Below are positions 10,701-23,097 of a stretch of DNA of 64,000 nucleotides, in pieces; position 1 is the stretch's first letter; each line of letters begins with the position of its first letter. Made by a program: the position numbers and the translations under genes. The DNA lies in contig MNCI01023457.1 of the NCBI GenBank assembly GCA_015680685.1, positions 1,675,031-1,739,030 of the forward strand. Reading direction: 5' to 3'. The notes under the pieces are model-generated. The model saw only the letters and a program-made list of their open reading frames with translations, searched no databases and was not told the DNA's origin. This DNA is from Gnetum montanum (Eukaryota > Streptophyta > Gnetopsida > Gnetales > Gnetaceae).

Positions 10701-13102
10701 TATCCATATTGAAATCAAGGATTCCCCACTAGCTATGGGCTATCTCATTCACCAAGAACCTACTATAGGCTTTGGCATAGAGTGTGGTATATTTAACAAA
10801 GTTACTTCTGAGTTGCTCCATCATAGTGAGCCCCACCACTTGGCCTTTGGTAAATGTATCCAATGCTATTTAGGCTAAAGAAAAGATCCAGTTACTCTTG
10901 ATCAGTCCATGGTTATCAACCTTATATTTGTAAATGTAACAAAATTAAAATAAAAACATTAAAAACCAAAATAACCTATGAAAACCAAAAGTAAACCAAA
11001 AACAACTTAATTGTACACTTACTCCCCAAATGACAGACAATGCCAGGAGGGTTCTGAAATATTGTGTTAACATAGTGACTAACAAGCAAGTGTTATTAGC
11101 ATTATATTAGAGAACTCAAGCATGTCTTAAATATTGGACAATTTATGAGTTCTCCTAGTAGAATTTTTATCATGTTTCTCACCCTCAACATGAGTATTAG
11201 GATCATCGATAATGGACTTGATGATCATACATGTAGAGTGGGGTAGTAGGGTCTTCATGATCACAAATGTTGTCTCTAAACCTTAGTGTAACCACACCAT
11301 TACACTAAAGTTTTGGAGTAGGTAGACTAAGAACTCCTTGGCCCCTAGGTAAAACTATAAGAAGCCACACTCCAAGACCATGTCTACATGTGGGATGTTG
11401 GACCCCAGTGTGTGTATGTAGCAAAGTAGCCCCACTAGCTCAATAACCACTAGGATTAGTTTCATGAAAGCCCTACAATTAACAACAACACCCATTAAAA
11501 TCATAAATGATCATAACCAAAACATAAATAACTATTAGCCAACCAAAATTATTACAACATTAATGTCAACATTTTCATTAAGCCAAATAAGAAAGTTCAT
11601 AATTTTCAATACTTAGAATCAAAATAAGATGATAATCAAAATTATAACTAGTTTGCACATAAAAAATTGAAAAATAACTTAGTCAACCAAAAATTGATAA
11701 TAGTTTCATGGTGAAATATGGATAAAAATAAAATAGTTTTTATGTAAAACATTAAATCCATGAAAAGTATCTTATACCTACTACAACAATCACAAAAGCC
11801 CAAATTGAATTTTACAAAAACTTTACTACAAATCCTCGTTAATAGTGAAATTAACTATAGTAAAAAACCCTAGGGGACTAGTTGAAAATTTTGGAAAAAT
11901 TCAAATGAATATCGAAAACTAAAATACAACTTTTAAAAAATCTAAATAATCTTAGAGAATAACCATAAAAATGAAAAACCATATCAACATTGCCTATACA
12001 ACCATGGAGGTTTGCAATTTTAACAATAAAAAAACTACAACTTTAGAAGGTAGTAAAAATGATAATTTAGAACTAAAAAAGTTTTTCTAAGTTTAGGAAT
12101 TAGGTATGCATGAAATTAAATAAAATTTGGCATCTACACTCTAGTCCTAAGCCTAGAAAACATTTTGATAACAAACCAAAATCATAACCAAATTTAACAA
12201 AAAATTACATAAAACCCAAAACTATAGAAAATGGCTATAATGAATCACCAATAAAAAATATGAAAAAAAATAATTTTCCAAAACTAATTTCAAACCCTTC
12301 ATATCTCCAAGGAAATCTAGGAACCTAGGATGTTGGTTGAAAAAATCATTCCAAGCATCAACGTAGCCCATCTTCATAGGGGTAAAGCCATAAAAACCAA
12401 ATATCTCTTTGTGTGCTAGTCTATGAAAAAAATTCACAAAAAATCAATTGTAAATCAAAATTCAATGATTCTAGAATTTTTTGCACCATTAAATAGTAAA
12501 GTAAAATCCAAAACTTGAAGAACCAAAAATTCTTAGCTATTTTTGCACAAAAAATTGGGAAAATGAAATGAAAAAATAGTAAAAACTGAAAACCCACTAC
12601 AGACTGGCTTACAAAAAAATTCATAGAAAATTAATTGTAAGACAAAATTTAGTGGTTAAAAAACTAGTTTGACTAGAAAATATTAGAAATAAATATTAGT
12701 ACCATAAACTTGAAAAATCCTAGTGATTTTCATGTAAGAAAAATACAAAAGTGGTGTTGCTTTTTGGTCCAAATCTACAAAAAACACATGGAAAAGATCA
12801 AAATCAAATTTATAACTAGGCATAGACCAATACCAAAACTAGATAAACACAAAAAACCCATAAACATGACCTAAATCTAATTTATTAATTTTACAAAATT
12901 CAATTTTAATCAATGTATTAGCCTATATAAGCAAGAATGCCTCAAAATTTCTTAGGAAATGACTAAGGATTGTGTACCTAGGAGTCATGGTGGGAGATCC
13001 TTCTCCCAAAAAAGGCTATGGTAGGTTGGAGAGGTATTTTAAAACTACATTAGCCTCCTTCAAGGCTAGATTCTTGCTAGTGGAAGCCTTCCTATTGGAC
13101 AT
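7702..13102 (-). pseudogene. Antisense 8-exon accessory gene, copy 1 (decayed)
   Basis: Eight exons align with copy 2: 13102-12978, 11472-11023, about 10920-10652, about 10455-9415, about 9276-9092, 9004-8867, 8726-7915 and 7794-about 7702. Donors at exons 1, 2, 5, 6 and 7 are GT. The frame is kept from exon 1 (phase 2) into exon 2 and from exon 6 (phase 1) into exon 7. Exon 2 encodes ELVGLLCYI and KEFLVYLLQNFSVM. Exon 4 encodes YGVPIILAVNETIFSNLFSIP, a G-x-I...P pattern like plant 'putative transposon protein' domains. Exon 7 looks like a coiled coil (WERGVVLESEKKKLIMGNRD). Stops are mostly TAG or TAA. No known family is recognised with confidence. It is divergent from pol and starts beside the tandem array. 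Confidence 0.72.
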
Positions 13103-13735
13103 GTTGAATAAATAAGATAGAAATCACAAAATCCTGAAGCCTCTAGAAATCCTCTAGTAGATGTGCTTGCTTCTTAGCATGAGATGGCTAGGCTATGATG
13201 AAGATGGATGCTAATGAAGCCAAGAACAAGATGAAAGCCTTGATGCTATGCATTGTAGCTTGGAATTGATGTGAGAAAATTAATCTTTGCAAAATTATAA
13301 TGAGAGAATCACTCCCAAACTTATGCGTTCATAATCAAAACCTTGGTTTTTCAAAACCCTCACCCAAGTCCCACATAAATTCATGTTAATAATTAAAAAG
13401 TGGGACTACACTGGGTGAGTGGAAAATCCATTCATTTAAAAATTCAAATTTGAGGTGGGTCCTACTAGGAGCCTATTTAGCAAGCCAATAAAAATCTTAA
13501 CACACTTGGATTTAGGCATCTCTATAACAACTATGTTGTGAACCCCTAAAAGTCTTGGCATGGACTCTAAACTTTAACCACTACTAAAACCCATCTCCTA
13601 GATACCCATCCATGCCATGTTTGAATCTAAAAGGCACATGTCAAAAATTGGTAATCAAGTATTGGCATTGGAAGTTACTTTACACCAAGGAAAGCCATAA
13701 ATCACATCAAAACTATCTATTTTGGGGTAGCAATG
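13103..13735. other. Upstream region of antisense gene, copy 1
   Basis: No reading frame is supported. The stretch lies between the antisense gene start and the tandem array and would hold its core promoter. I see no clear TATA box. One isolated array-like motif (GGGACTACACTGGGTGAG) is near 13413. Confidence 0.4.
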
Positions 13736-15900
13736 CTGACCAAAAACCTAACTATGCTAGATAGCATAGTCCTAAGAGTAATTATGCCCTCCACCACTAG
13801 CAAGTCTCTCAATTAACTCTGCAATGATCACACCATGTACCAAACCCTAGCTAGAGCCTTTGGCAGCTCCAAAAACAAGACTAGTCAAAAGGCATAAAAA
13901 ATCATCTACCTTGCATGGACTATGTTGAGAGTAGGCCCAACTTTGCTAGCCAATGTAGTCCAAACATAGTTGGATAGAAGATTAAGACCAAAAGCCAGAA
14001 ACAACCTTTCAAATAACACATTCTAAACTCCACACCTCTCCAAAGTCTTTGGTACATCTAAGATGCAAAATAATCAAGAGAAATGAAATATATCCTACTC
14101 CCATCTCACACTATGTAGGGGATCACTAGGACTATGCTTTCCAACATAGTCCTAGTTGAGTTGGTTGTGGGTAGACCACTAAAAATCATAAATAAAATTA
14201 AAATCAACATATCTTGGCCTTCACACTCCCTTTGAGCCTCTAGTGTTCTTGTAATAGCAAAGTATGGAGTAAAAATAAGACAAATCATATTCCCACCCTA
14301 GAACTACACTAGGAAAGCCTACAATTATGCTGGCTAGCATAGTCCAAGCCTTGTTCCTTTGTGAAAAGCCCAAAGTAAGATATAAACAAGTCAAATCAAC
14401 TTCTCGATGCATCATCTCAAAATCAAAACCCTATTGGAGCCTCTATAGACCACTAAACCTTGTAATGCAAGTCAAAAATCACCAAAAATGCATTGTACAT
14501 CCCTCAACTATGTTGGTAATACATTGGCTAGCATAGTCCAAGGATGTATGTTAAATTCAAAAATGAAAAAACCATTATAATTGACAATTTCAAGTATAAA
14601 TCCTAGCCATGAATATTAGTGATCCATGAATCCAAGAACCTACTTGATCAATCATAAAATTTTCATAAAAATCAAGATTCATTACATGAATATGCTACCT
14701 AGTGTAGTCCTAGCATAGTAATGATTCTAGAATTATTTGAATAATTATGTGACACTCCAAATAGCCCAAAAATTAACTTTGAAACATGGAACCTTGTTTA
14801 ACCTTACCTAGTTATAATTTCACCTCATTTTGATCTTAGAAATGCTAGGTTTTCTCCATTTACACTAAGTCTAGGCTCAACTACGTTGGCTAATGTAGTC
14901 CAAGTAGGGAATGACCATTTCAAAATTGAAACATCCTCTAGAATTGACCATCCTAAGCCAGAACCATAGCCAAGAATACCAATAACCCTAGGAACCCAAG
15001 GACCTAGTCAATTGACCATAGGAACTCATCAAAAGTAATGATCCACATCATACTATTTTGAGACAATCTAGGACTACATTGGCTAGTGCACTCCGAGCAT
15101 AGTCATGATTTTGGATTAGTTTGGCTAGTGGCATGACATCCCAAATGGCCTAAGATTTGACAAGAGAAATCCAGAGCATTTTTTGACATTTTCTAGCCAC
15201 AAATTCATCTTTTTTTTTTACTGTAAGAACACTAGATTTCCTTAATCTATGTTGAGGTAGGCTAGAAATATGTTGGCTAGTGTAGTCCCAACATAGTCAT
15301 TGCCCTAGAGTGATTGTACTAATAACACAACATTCAAAGTCTCCTAAAACTTGATTCAAGAGGCCTAGAACACTGAAACCCTAAATACACCTATAGTTTA
15401 TCCTTTTTTAATCATAAAATGTTCACCCATCTACACTAAGGTCACTTCCAACTATGCTAGCCGGCATAGTCATGGGGTGTTAGTGCCAAAACTCCACCTG
15501 TAGTAGTCTATTTTGACCCTCCCTCCCCCCCCNCCCCCCCCCCCCCCAATGGCTAGTTCAACCCTCCCAAGACTTTATGCTATCATAGGAAGCTAATGGA
15601 ACAGTATTTTCAACTCTAAACCCTCACAAACTCATGTTTTCCATTCATCTACTCTAGGACTACACTGGCCAGCATAGTCACTAATTTTTAACATCATTTG
15701 TATCTTCTGGGGGGTAAAAATGATGTCAAAGTTAACTAATCTCCAATCTAGTCCACTACACTAGCCATATAGACAATCAAAAACTATAACTCAAGCATAA
15801 AAAATATAGAAAAACATCTACTAACATTGACTATGCTGGGGCCTATCCCAACTACACTAGCGAGGGTAGTCCCACATAGGCCTAGCATAGTCACAAAAAA
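13736..15900. repeat. Tandem array 1: ~190-bp units with an ACTATG/CATAGT palindrome
   Basis: About 12 degenerate units are spaced 180-210 bp apart. Each centres on an inverted repeat such as ACTATGCTAGCCGGCATAGT (15453). Another is GGACTATG-CTTTCCAA-CATAGTCC (14130-14153). Motif centres lie near 13756, 13945, 14140, 14325, 14520, 14707, 14890, 15080, 15275, 15460, 15665 and 15870. Sequence between the motifs is more divergent. The same core (GGCTAATGTAGTC, GGCCAACATAGT) recurs in this copy's LTR at 20470-20650. It contains no gene. Confidence 0.75.
15524..15547. repeat. Poly(C) run with one ambiguous base
   Basis: A homopolymer of C contains a single N at 15533. The true length is uncertain, because this is a typical site of assembly or sequencing error. 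It lies within array 1. Confidence 0.9.
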
Positions 15901-16392
15901 AGGTTTTATTTTTGGATTCAAATAGCCTTAAAATGACTTAACATGTGTCAAAACTCATTTTTCTACCCTATAGACCTCCACTATGGTCCACTAAGGCCTA
16001 AAACTAGGAAAATCTAATCTTAATTGACCAATATTAACCATGTTTTACGATATGTTTTCTACCTTGATTGTTTGGCCTTATGATGCTCTAGAAAATTATT
16101 TGATGGGGTTTGACCATTAGTTTACCTCTTTTAACCATCATCTAATCTTCATTTGATTTCATTAAACCATCATTTTACCTTCATTTAACCTTATGTACCC
16201 TTTGTTTCATCTTATGTGTATTCACCTACCTCTTATAGCCTTTTTTGAGCTTGGTTGAAACTTGTTTGATCACTGAAATAACATGTTTTGGCTTATCCAT
16301 GTATTATTGCTAGAGAATTTTACATTATTTTTGTGTTATTTGCTCATTTTTTCACATAGGTGCTACTTAATGTGCTTACGGTTGATATATAG
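15901..16392 (+). other. 3' end of the giant intron, copy 1
   Basis: No reading frame. It contains pyrimidine-rich stretches and ends with TTGATATATAG|GATTCG at 16392/16393. The equivalent copy 2 junction is AACATGTAG|GATCAA. A second AG lies at 16359 (TTTTTTCACATAG). I take the downstream site as the acceptor because both copies keep it and the RT frame opens there. Confidence 0.5.
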
Positions 16393-17600
16393 GATTCGAA
16401 TATGAACACTTGGAAGCAAATCAATTTGCCTTTGAGCCTAAGTGAATCTCATGGTGATGTCAAGTGATTCATTAATCTTCATTGCCTAGATCTTGAGCCT
16501 AAGATTCTTGTTAACAACATAGGCTCTATAGAGAAACCTCTAGAATAGCCTAAAAACATATTCAAAACCCTTAACCTTGAGGCTAGTAACATCACCGAAG
16601 ACTATCTAGTTGAGGTTCTTATCACGACACATAGTGGTCAAGAGAAAATACTAAAACTATGTTTCTCACTAGAACCTCAATAGGCTCAAGACATTACCAA
16701 GGTCCTCCAAGATAATATTAAGGTCTTTTCCTAGTCATATGAAGATATGTTAGGTTTTGACCCATGCTTAGTGCAACATAACATTGTACTCGATCCTAGT
16801 ATCAAACTAGTTAAGAAAAAAGTTCATAATATTATACTAGACTTAGCCCTAGTGGTCCATGATGAAACCAAAAAACTATATCAAGCTATTTTCATTTGAG
16901 CCATCAATTATGAAGAATGGGTATTCAACATAGTGGTAGTCCCTAAGGAAAGTGAGAGTATACACATCTATATTGATTTCTAAGATCTAAATAAGCAAAC
17001 TATCAAAGAATATTTCCCTTTGGCTAGTATTGATCAACTTATCGATACTACTATTAGACATGCCCTATTATCCTTCATGGATGGATTCTTGTGATACAAC
17101 CAAGTTAGAATTAACCTAGAACACCAACTCTACATGACCTTCATGATCCTTGGTGTACCTTTTATTACACCATGATGTCCTTTGGCCTAAAGAATGTAGG
17201 AGCAACCTACCAAAAATTGATGATGCATATCTTTAGTGATTATATGCTAGGATTAATTAATGAATACATAGACAATATAGTTGTTATGCTTAAAATGACC
17301 TACAATCATGCACATGACATTGACCTTGTGCTTAAATGATGTCTCAAATATGAACTTAGGCTTAACCCCAAGAAGTGTGTATTTGACGTACAAACTAGCA
17401 ACATGCTTGGCTTTTTAGTGTCCAAAGTGGGGATACATGTCAATTGTGATAAGGTTAAGGCCATATCCAACTTGGAAATGTCAACTAACCTTAAGGAGCT
17501 TCAAGGACTACAAGAAAGATTACAATTCATCCATAGGTTCATCTCTAGGCTTACAAATAATTTACAAGCTATGCAATGCTTCTTTAAGAAATGAGTTCAT
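16393..17600 (+). pseudogene. Reverse transcriptase, copy 1 (decayed)
   Basis: The frame starts after the splice site and shows the Ty3/gypsy leader (EDMLGFDPCLVQHNI), then WVFNIVVVPK, DLNKQTIKEYFPLASIDQLID, SFMDGF and NVGATYQKLMM. The catalytic box reads YIDNIVV (about 17264-17284), so the second Asp of YVDD has become Asn. After it come KCVFDVQTSNMLGFLVS and LQGLQERLQFIHRFI from the connection to RNase H. Several stops and shifts are present. It would have copied the element RNA into cDNA; this copy is dead. Confidence 0.88.
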
Positions 17601-18560
17601 TATGAGTAAATGGCTCAATGCCAAGAATCCTTTGAAAACCTTAAGCAAGAGTTGGCACAACTACCCATGTTCTATCCACTATAAAAGGAGAAACCTTTTT
17701 ACATCTACCTTGCTATCTTGGACATTTCCACTACCTCTCTACTATATTAAAAATGGGATGATGAAGGAGAGATGCCCATATACTACCTAAGCCATGCATT
17801 AATTGTCCATGAGACCTGATACACTAACATGAAGGAGTATTATCTAGCAGTATTCTTCTCATTGAAGAAATGGAGACACTACCTCTTTAGGAGCCAAGTC
17901 AACATCATTTGCAAGGACAACATACTTAGATCCATCATGACTAACATCTATGAGAGTATCTATATAGCCTGTTGCAAAGGCATAATAGATGAATTTGACC
18001 TACATTACATTTTCCAAGCCTCAAAAAAAGGCCAAGTGATATCTATACAGGTCAATAGTTCACTATTAGAAGATCATACGACCATAGACCTTGAATTTCT
18101 TGAAAAATATGTTAACATCATTAGTGACATACATAAGGGCTATGATGCAATCATGTACTTTGATGGAGCTTCAATTGCCCATGGGGCCAATGCTGCTACC
18201 ATCATAACATTTCCATCTAGTGAAATCCAACCCTTCTCTTACCATTTCAAATTTCCATGTACAAACAACATGGCAAAGTATGAACAATTGATCATGGGGA
18301 TGATGGTAGCTTGTGATCTAGAAATCAAATTCCTAATAATTGAAGGTGATTCACATCTTGTGGTCAGCCAAGTAACTAAGGTTTATGCATGCAAAGAAAA
18401 ACATTTTCAAGCTTACTATGACTTTGGAAAGAAACTAATACAATAATTTATAGATGTTAGTATCCAACATGTACCTTGAACTAAGAACATGCTAGCTGAT
18501 GCCATTATGACCTTAGCCCTAAGTGTGATGCTTGATTTTTTTAGCAAGTTACCTAGCTTA
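17601..18560 (+). pseudogene. RNase H plus archaeal-type RNase H (aRNH), copy 1
   Basis: The connection and RNase H are damaged to about 17830. From 17829 to 18446 a 205-codon stretch is open. It contains NIICKDNILRSIMTN, then the aRNH: MYFDGASIAHGANAA (first Asp), CTNNMAKYEQLIMGM (Glu) and IIEGDSHLVVSQV (second Asp). This second RNase H after RT is the hallmark of the Tat/Ogre lineage. The open stretch survives by chance, since the frames on each side are broken. The tether to integrase (about 18447-18760) is decayed. Confidence 0.88.
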
Positions 18561-19883
18561 ATCATGAATTTTGTTATTCCCATCATGTAGAATGGTAAAG
18601 GTGATTCTATAGCCCCTGTCAACATCGCTCCTCAAAAGGAGTGGTATGATGATATCAAGTTTTACCTAATGCATGGTGAATCTTCACAAGGCTTGACCAC
18701 TTCTCAAAAGGATACCATATGTAAAAGATCAAAATAGTGTGTCATTGTAGGTGATAATACATTATGTTGATGGTCCTATGATGGCATATTATTAGTGTGC
18801 TTAGGCAAAAATGAAGCCTGCATAGTCCTTTAGCAAGTTTATGAGGGTGTATGTCAAGGACGTATAGGACCTAGAGCCATGGTTGCTATGATTAGATGAA
18901 CAAGCTATTACTAATCCTATATGAAAAGCAACTACTTGTAGAAATTGAAAACATGTAATACTTGTCAATGGTATAGCAACCTAATACATGTGTCACCAAC
19001 TAAGTTACACACTACTTAATTAACTTGGCCACTTCAACTTTGGGGATTCAAAATTATTGAACCTATAATGCCTAGATCTTCTATAGGGAATAGCTTCATT
19101 ATCATTGCAATTGAATACTTCACAAAGTGGGTTGAAGCTATTCCTCTAAGAATGAAAACATCTCAACAAGTCTATAGATTTATACTAGATAATATAGTAG
19201 CCCATTTTGCTATACCTATGACCATAGTCATAGATAATGGACCAAAATTTAGTAGCTAAGAAATGAAAGCCTTTCTTTTAAGACCTAGGCATTAAGCATT
19301 CCTTTTCATCACTTTAGTACCCTCAAGCCAATGGACAATCTAAAGCTACCAACAAAGCTATTGTAAACTTGTTGAAATAGATGTTGAAAAATAATAGACA
19401 TAAGTGGCAAGAGAGGCTTGTCCATGCACTTTGGGCATATTGAACAACCTATCAGACCATAACTAGTGTAATCCCATATAGCTTGGTTTATGGTTCCAAA
19501 GCTATTTTTCCTCTTGAATTGTAGGTCCCATTGCTAAGAGTAGCCCTATCAAACTTCATCAATAATGAACAAAAAAGAGAGTTATGTACCATGGACCTAG
19601 ACTCAGTGGAAGAACAAAAAGTATGAATGATTTCTCACATTGAGTGATACATGAGAGGTAGAAACAATGGCATCATCATGACCTAATCATATGAAAGCTC
19701 AAGAAGGAAGACCTAGTCCTCAAGGTTGTCCATGAGCATGTGGACAAGTTCTTAGCCAACTGGAAAGGGCCTTTCTTAATCACCAAGGCCTATGGCAATC
19801 GAGCCTTTAGGATGGTTGACATGGATAGAAATGAGCTGGTAAATCTATTTATTCATTCCTATTTAAAACCTTACTACATCTAA
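18561..19883 (+). pseudogene. Integrase, copy 1 (decayed)
   Basis: A remnant of the HHCC zinc-binding region ends in KTCNTCQWYSN (near 18950). The core has SIGNSFIIIAIEYFTKWVEAIPL, then FAIPMTIVIDNGPKFSS (19200-19255), so the second catalytic Asp is still present. ANGQSKATNKAI follows with a frameshift between. The C-terminal part has WKGPFLITKAYGNRAFRM and ends LKPYYI-stop at 19883, as in copy 2. It would insert the cDNA into the genome. It has at least five stops and several shifts. Confidence 0.85.
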
Positions 19884-20213
19884 CATGTTTCTTGGTAGGT
19901 ACTGACATTGACATCCATGACAATAATGACCAATACCAATCAAGCCAACATTCTTTTCTCTATTTCCCTTGACACAACAAGTGGACTGTAAAACTTTGCA
20001 ACAATAAGGACCTATGATGACCCTTTCTAATAATTCTCTCATATAACCATATGCATTGTATTCTAACAACATGTTTTCTTTGTCTTATTTTATTATTCTC
20101 TTGGAGTTATCTTGCTATAGTTATGGTCATGAAGAATGAAACATCATTAAGAAAATCTATGTTGTAACTTGTAAACCTTCACCACCCAATTTGAGACAAT
20201 ATTTTATTATAAA
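19884..20213 (+). other. 3' untranslated region before LTR, copy 1
   Basis: No gene. The sequence aligns loosely with 29373-29666 of copy 2 up to the start of the LTR. No convincing polypurine tract was seen. Confidence 0.45.
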
Positions 20214-21400
20214 TGTAAGGTTTGTGACCCATGAGCTACAATCATACATACTTTAACTTTCTAGAGTTTAAAAATGCCTCTTAAGTTGCTACCACATCAC
20301 TTCCCAAGTGAAAAAAGTAATGTCATGTCCATATTTAGGCTTGGAAAGGCTGAAAATACCTGGAGGTTTACAAAATTTATCATTTTCATGGGTTTGGTAG
20401 TGGTCATGGTCTTTACTACACTAGAGTTACACATAACTAGTGTTGGAGTTACTAGGTTTTTCATTTTCTAAGTAAAGGCTAATGTAGTCATCACAATTTC
20501 TAGTAGTTAGAGCATGGCTAGTGTAGTCATCACAAACTCTTGGAAGTCTTCACATGGCCAACATAGTAATCATACTTCCTAGTAGATTTTAACAATTCCA
20601 GTGTAGCTCTCCAAGGCCAACATAGTAACAAAAGTCTGTTTACTATTTTTAGTATTTGGTATGGTTTTGATAGACTTTGGGTATTAATAGTTGTCACAAA
20701 TGGACAATGACACTAGGAATAATGGCCTATTACACCTACAAACAACACTAATCTATTAGAAATCATGGCAAATATTTATAGTCCAAAATCAACAACATTG
20801 AAGGCTATAAAAGCCAAACTTAAACACATTATTTAGGTTCAAAAATTTTTGCAACCTAGCAACATAACAACCTTTTGCATCCTTAAGCATTTTTGAACCC
20901 ATTTGGCATTTGCAAGACTTTTGGAGTAGATTGGCATCCATGTGAGCACTAGAGACTCTTAGCATAGTAACATTGCAACAAAATTCAAGCACCACCATCT
21001 ATGCCACTAGTGATTAAAGTTGCAAATTCAAGAGAAAACTAGCAAGTATCTCTTACCAATTAGAGTTGGGATGTACCTAGATCATGGAGTTTGGATGTAG
21101 AACACAACCTACTAGCTCCATCCAAGCATGCTTCTTATGAATTTAAGCATACAATTTGTACTTCTTGAACTTTATACTCTAAGCATTTTGCTACTTTAAT
21201 AAAGTTTACAATTCATTTATTGTGTAGAATCTATTTCAAGTTTTAATTTCTATCTTTATTTTTCATTTGAATTTTCAATTTCATTTTTTCTCCATTTACA
21301 TTCTTTAAGTCCTTGGGTGATTAGCCATACCATCTAGGGTACCTTGTATCCTCTTTCTTAGAGGCCCTTCTGATTCAATATCGAAACTATTTCTACACCC
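20214..21400 (+). repeat. 3' LTR of Tat/Ogre-like copy 1
   Basis: The proposed start TGTAAGGTTTGTGACCC aligns with TGTGGAAATTGTAACCC in copy 2 (29372). U3 has four copies of the array motif (GGCTAATGTAGTC, GGCTAGTGTAGTC and GGCCAACATAGTA twice; 20470-20650). A TATA box (GGCTATAAAAGCC, about 20803) matches one in copy 2. U5 near 21330-21370 (CTTAGAGGCCCTTCTGATT) aligns with copy 2 near 54625. The end is not exact. Confidence 0.68.
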
Positions 21401-22336
21401 AAGATCTTTGAGTTTTTCTAGTGACCAAATTATCCAAGTTCAACACTACTATGCAATAACTATGCAAATGACAAGTAATCCATGATATTATGACACTAGT
21501 TCTCTAGGATGAAATTAAGATGAAAGAAATACAAATTGAACACATGACACAATATTTGGAGTTGGCTAATCTAATATACATGTACATGGCATTGTTAATA
21601 AAAGGAATATCAAGAAATGAGCTTGAGAAGTAGTTGGTAGCCATGTATTTATTATACAAGAAGAAGCATAAGGACCATATTGAGGCATAGCAAAAGTTAC
21701 ATACTACCAACATAGAGCTATAAGTATTGAAATTAAAGTATGTAGTTTAGAGAGACTTGATAAAATGCATGAATAACTACCAAGACTTGCAAGAACTAGT
21801 AGAAGTATTTAATATTGCTTTCATGGTTATCATGTCCTTAAGAGGTACTAACATATTTGTAGTTTGACATATCAAAACTAACATATTGTTTTCATGGTTA
21901 TCATGTCCTTAAGAGGTACTAACAACATCAAAAATTGTTGACCTAACATGGATAGTAAATGATCATAGGACTAATGAAGAAACATTAAGAGCACTACTGA
22001 GCTATTTTCATTTGATGAGACTCATAGCATTGGGAAAGTAGCCTTAACAATAACTAATGTAGGAAGAACCACCACTTCTAGGCATAACATGAAGATGTGC
22101 ATTGTTTATTTTGAAGATATTACAAATTTTTATTATTTTTGTCCTATGATCAAGTTAATTTTTTTTCATTTTGTAATCCACTTGAATAAAATATGTAATG
22201 CAAAATTTTAGTCAAGTTAGTTAGTTAGAAGTTTGATTTTTTAGTTAATTTGTCTAATTACCTTTGAAAATTTGTAACAAACTTTGTCGAACTTTTATTC
22301 AACTTAAGAATAAGTTTTTAGTTGGTTGTGAGGGTA
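21401..22336 (+). pseudogene. 3' end of ORF2-like coiled-coil frame, element E
   Basis: From about 21490 to 21860 one frame reads as a Lys/Glu/Leu-rich coiled coil (DEIKMKEIQIEHMTQYLELAN, then LLYKKKHKDHIEA and KLHTTNIEL) with TAG in place of Gln. It is followed by a polypurine-like GTGAGGGTA at 22328-22336 and an LTR start, as in elements B and C. It is thus the 3' end of another gag-type element, whose 5' part was not found. A 33-bp stretch (TTCATGGTTATCATGTCCTT onward) is duplicated at about 21821 and 21893. Confidence 0.5.
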
Positions 22337-22990
22337 TGATGAATAACTTGTTAGTTAATCATAACATCATATCAGTAATGTTATAGTTGCGATATCATAT
22401 CATTTTATATGATATCATAGATACGATGTATTTGGGTCTAGTAAAGGCTATAAATACTAGCCAACAACCACACTATACTTACCCCACTCTTATTTATATT
22501 CTTTTATTTTTATTTCTTGAATTTAGAGTTAATTCATGAATTCTGACAATATTATCATGAGTAGTTGTATAACATTTTTATTTGAGTGAAGCATACCTAG
22601 AACCATTTCATAAATAGAAATAAAGATTGAGATTGTTTACAATCATTATAAAACATCATGTAGAATAGATTTACTTTCTATTGAAATTTACTTTATAATG
22701 TCATTTGCATCTATATTGTATGTTATAAATCTAACAACATACATATGATTAGTTTGAAGTATTAAGTACAATTTTCTAGTAACCTAATAGTACCATTACT
22801 TGGTTTGCCTAATTCTAGTGACAATTGTATGAGCTTAGGATGTGAATAGTAGGCTAGAACTAGATACTTATTACCTTAGGATAGTTAATATTTATTTCTA
22901 TAGTCTCTTAGTTGATTATATTTAATCTTCAATTTACCATGTTAATCTTTATATCATCTGAGCCAAACAATATCATCATATCATTTGTCC
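22337..22990 (+). repeat. LTR of element E
   Basis: It starts TGATGAATAACTTG just after GTGAGGGTA. U3 has a degenerate GATATC palindrome (GATATCATATCATTTTATAT, GATATCATAGATACG; 22380-22430). A TATA box is at 22448-22456, and an AATAAAGATTGAGATT poly(A) signal region at 22619-22634 matches the LTRs of A and C. The 3' boundary is uncertain. Confidence 0.62.
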
Positions 22991-23097
22991 TATTACTAGT
23001 TAAATCATACATTTTAAGCACCACTAACTATAGTAAGAAGATAATGATTGATGATCTTAACATTAATTCGCAAGAACACATATTGTCCCATCTATGA

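Larger units (their letters stand above)
6961..16392 (+). other. Giant sense-strand intron between protease and RT, copy 1 (3' part)
   Basis: The RT frame begins directly after TTGATATATAG|GATTCG at 16392/16393. Copy 2 has the same AG|GAT junction (33131/33130) and a clear donor after protease. Ogre elements are known to have an intron between pro and rt, so the position fits. Here it is at least 9.4 kb and carries an antisense gene and a tandem array. The donor for this copy lies outside the window. Confidence 0.65.
6961..21400 (+). mobile_element. Tat/Ogre-like Ty3/gypsy element, copy 1 (gag-pro outside window)
   Basis: In order it has the 3' part of a long intron containing an antisense gene and tandem array (6961-16392), RT, RNase H, a second archaeal-type RNase H, integrase, and a 3' LTR from about 20214. 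The dual RNase H places it in the Tat/Ogre group. It is the mirror image of copy 2 (28190-54890). The left end begins in a stretch (TCTATAGCCATGTAGCCTT) that matches the sequence just after protease in copy 2 (near 49740). Its gag-pro is therefore expected beyond element A. The right boundary is approximate. Confidence 0.8.
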
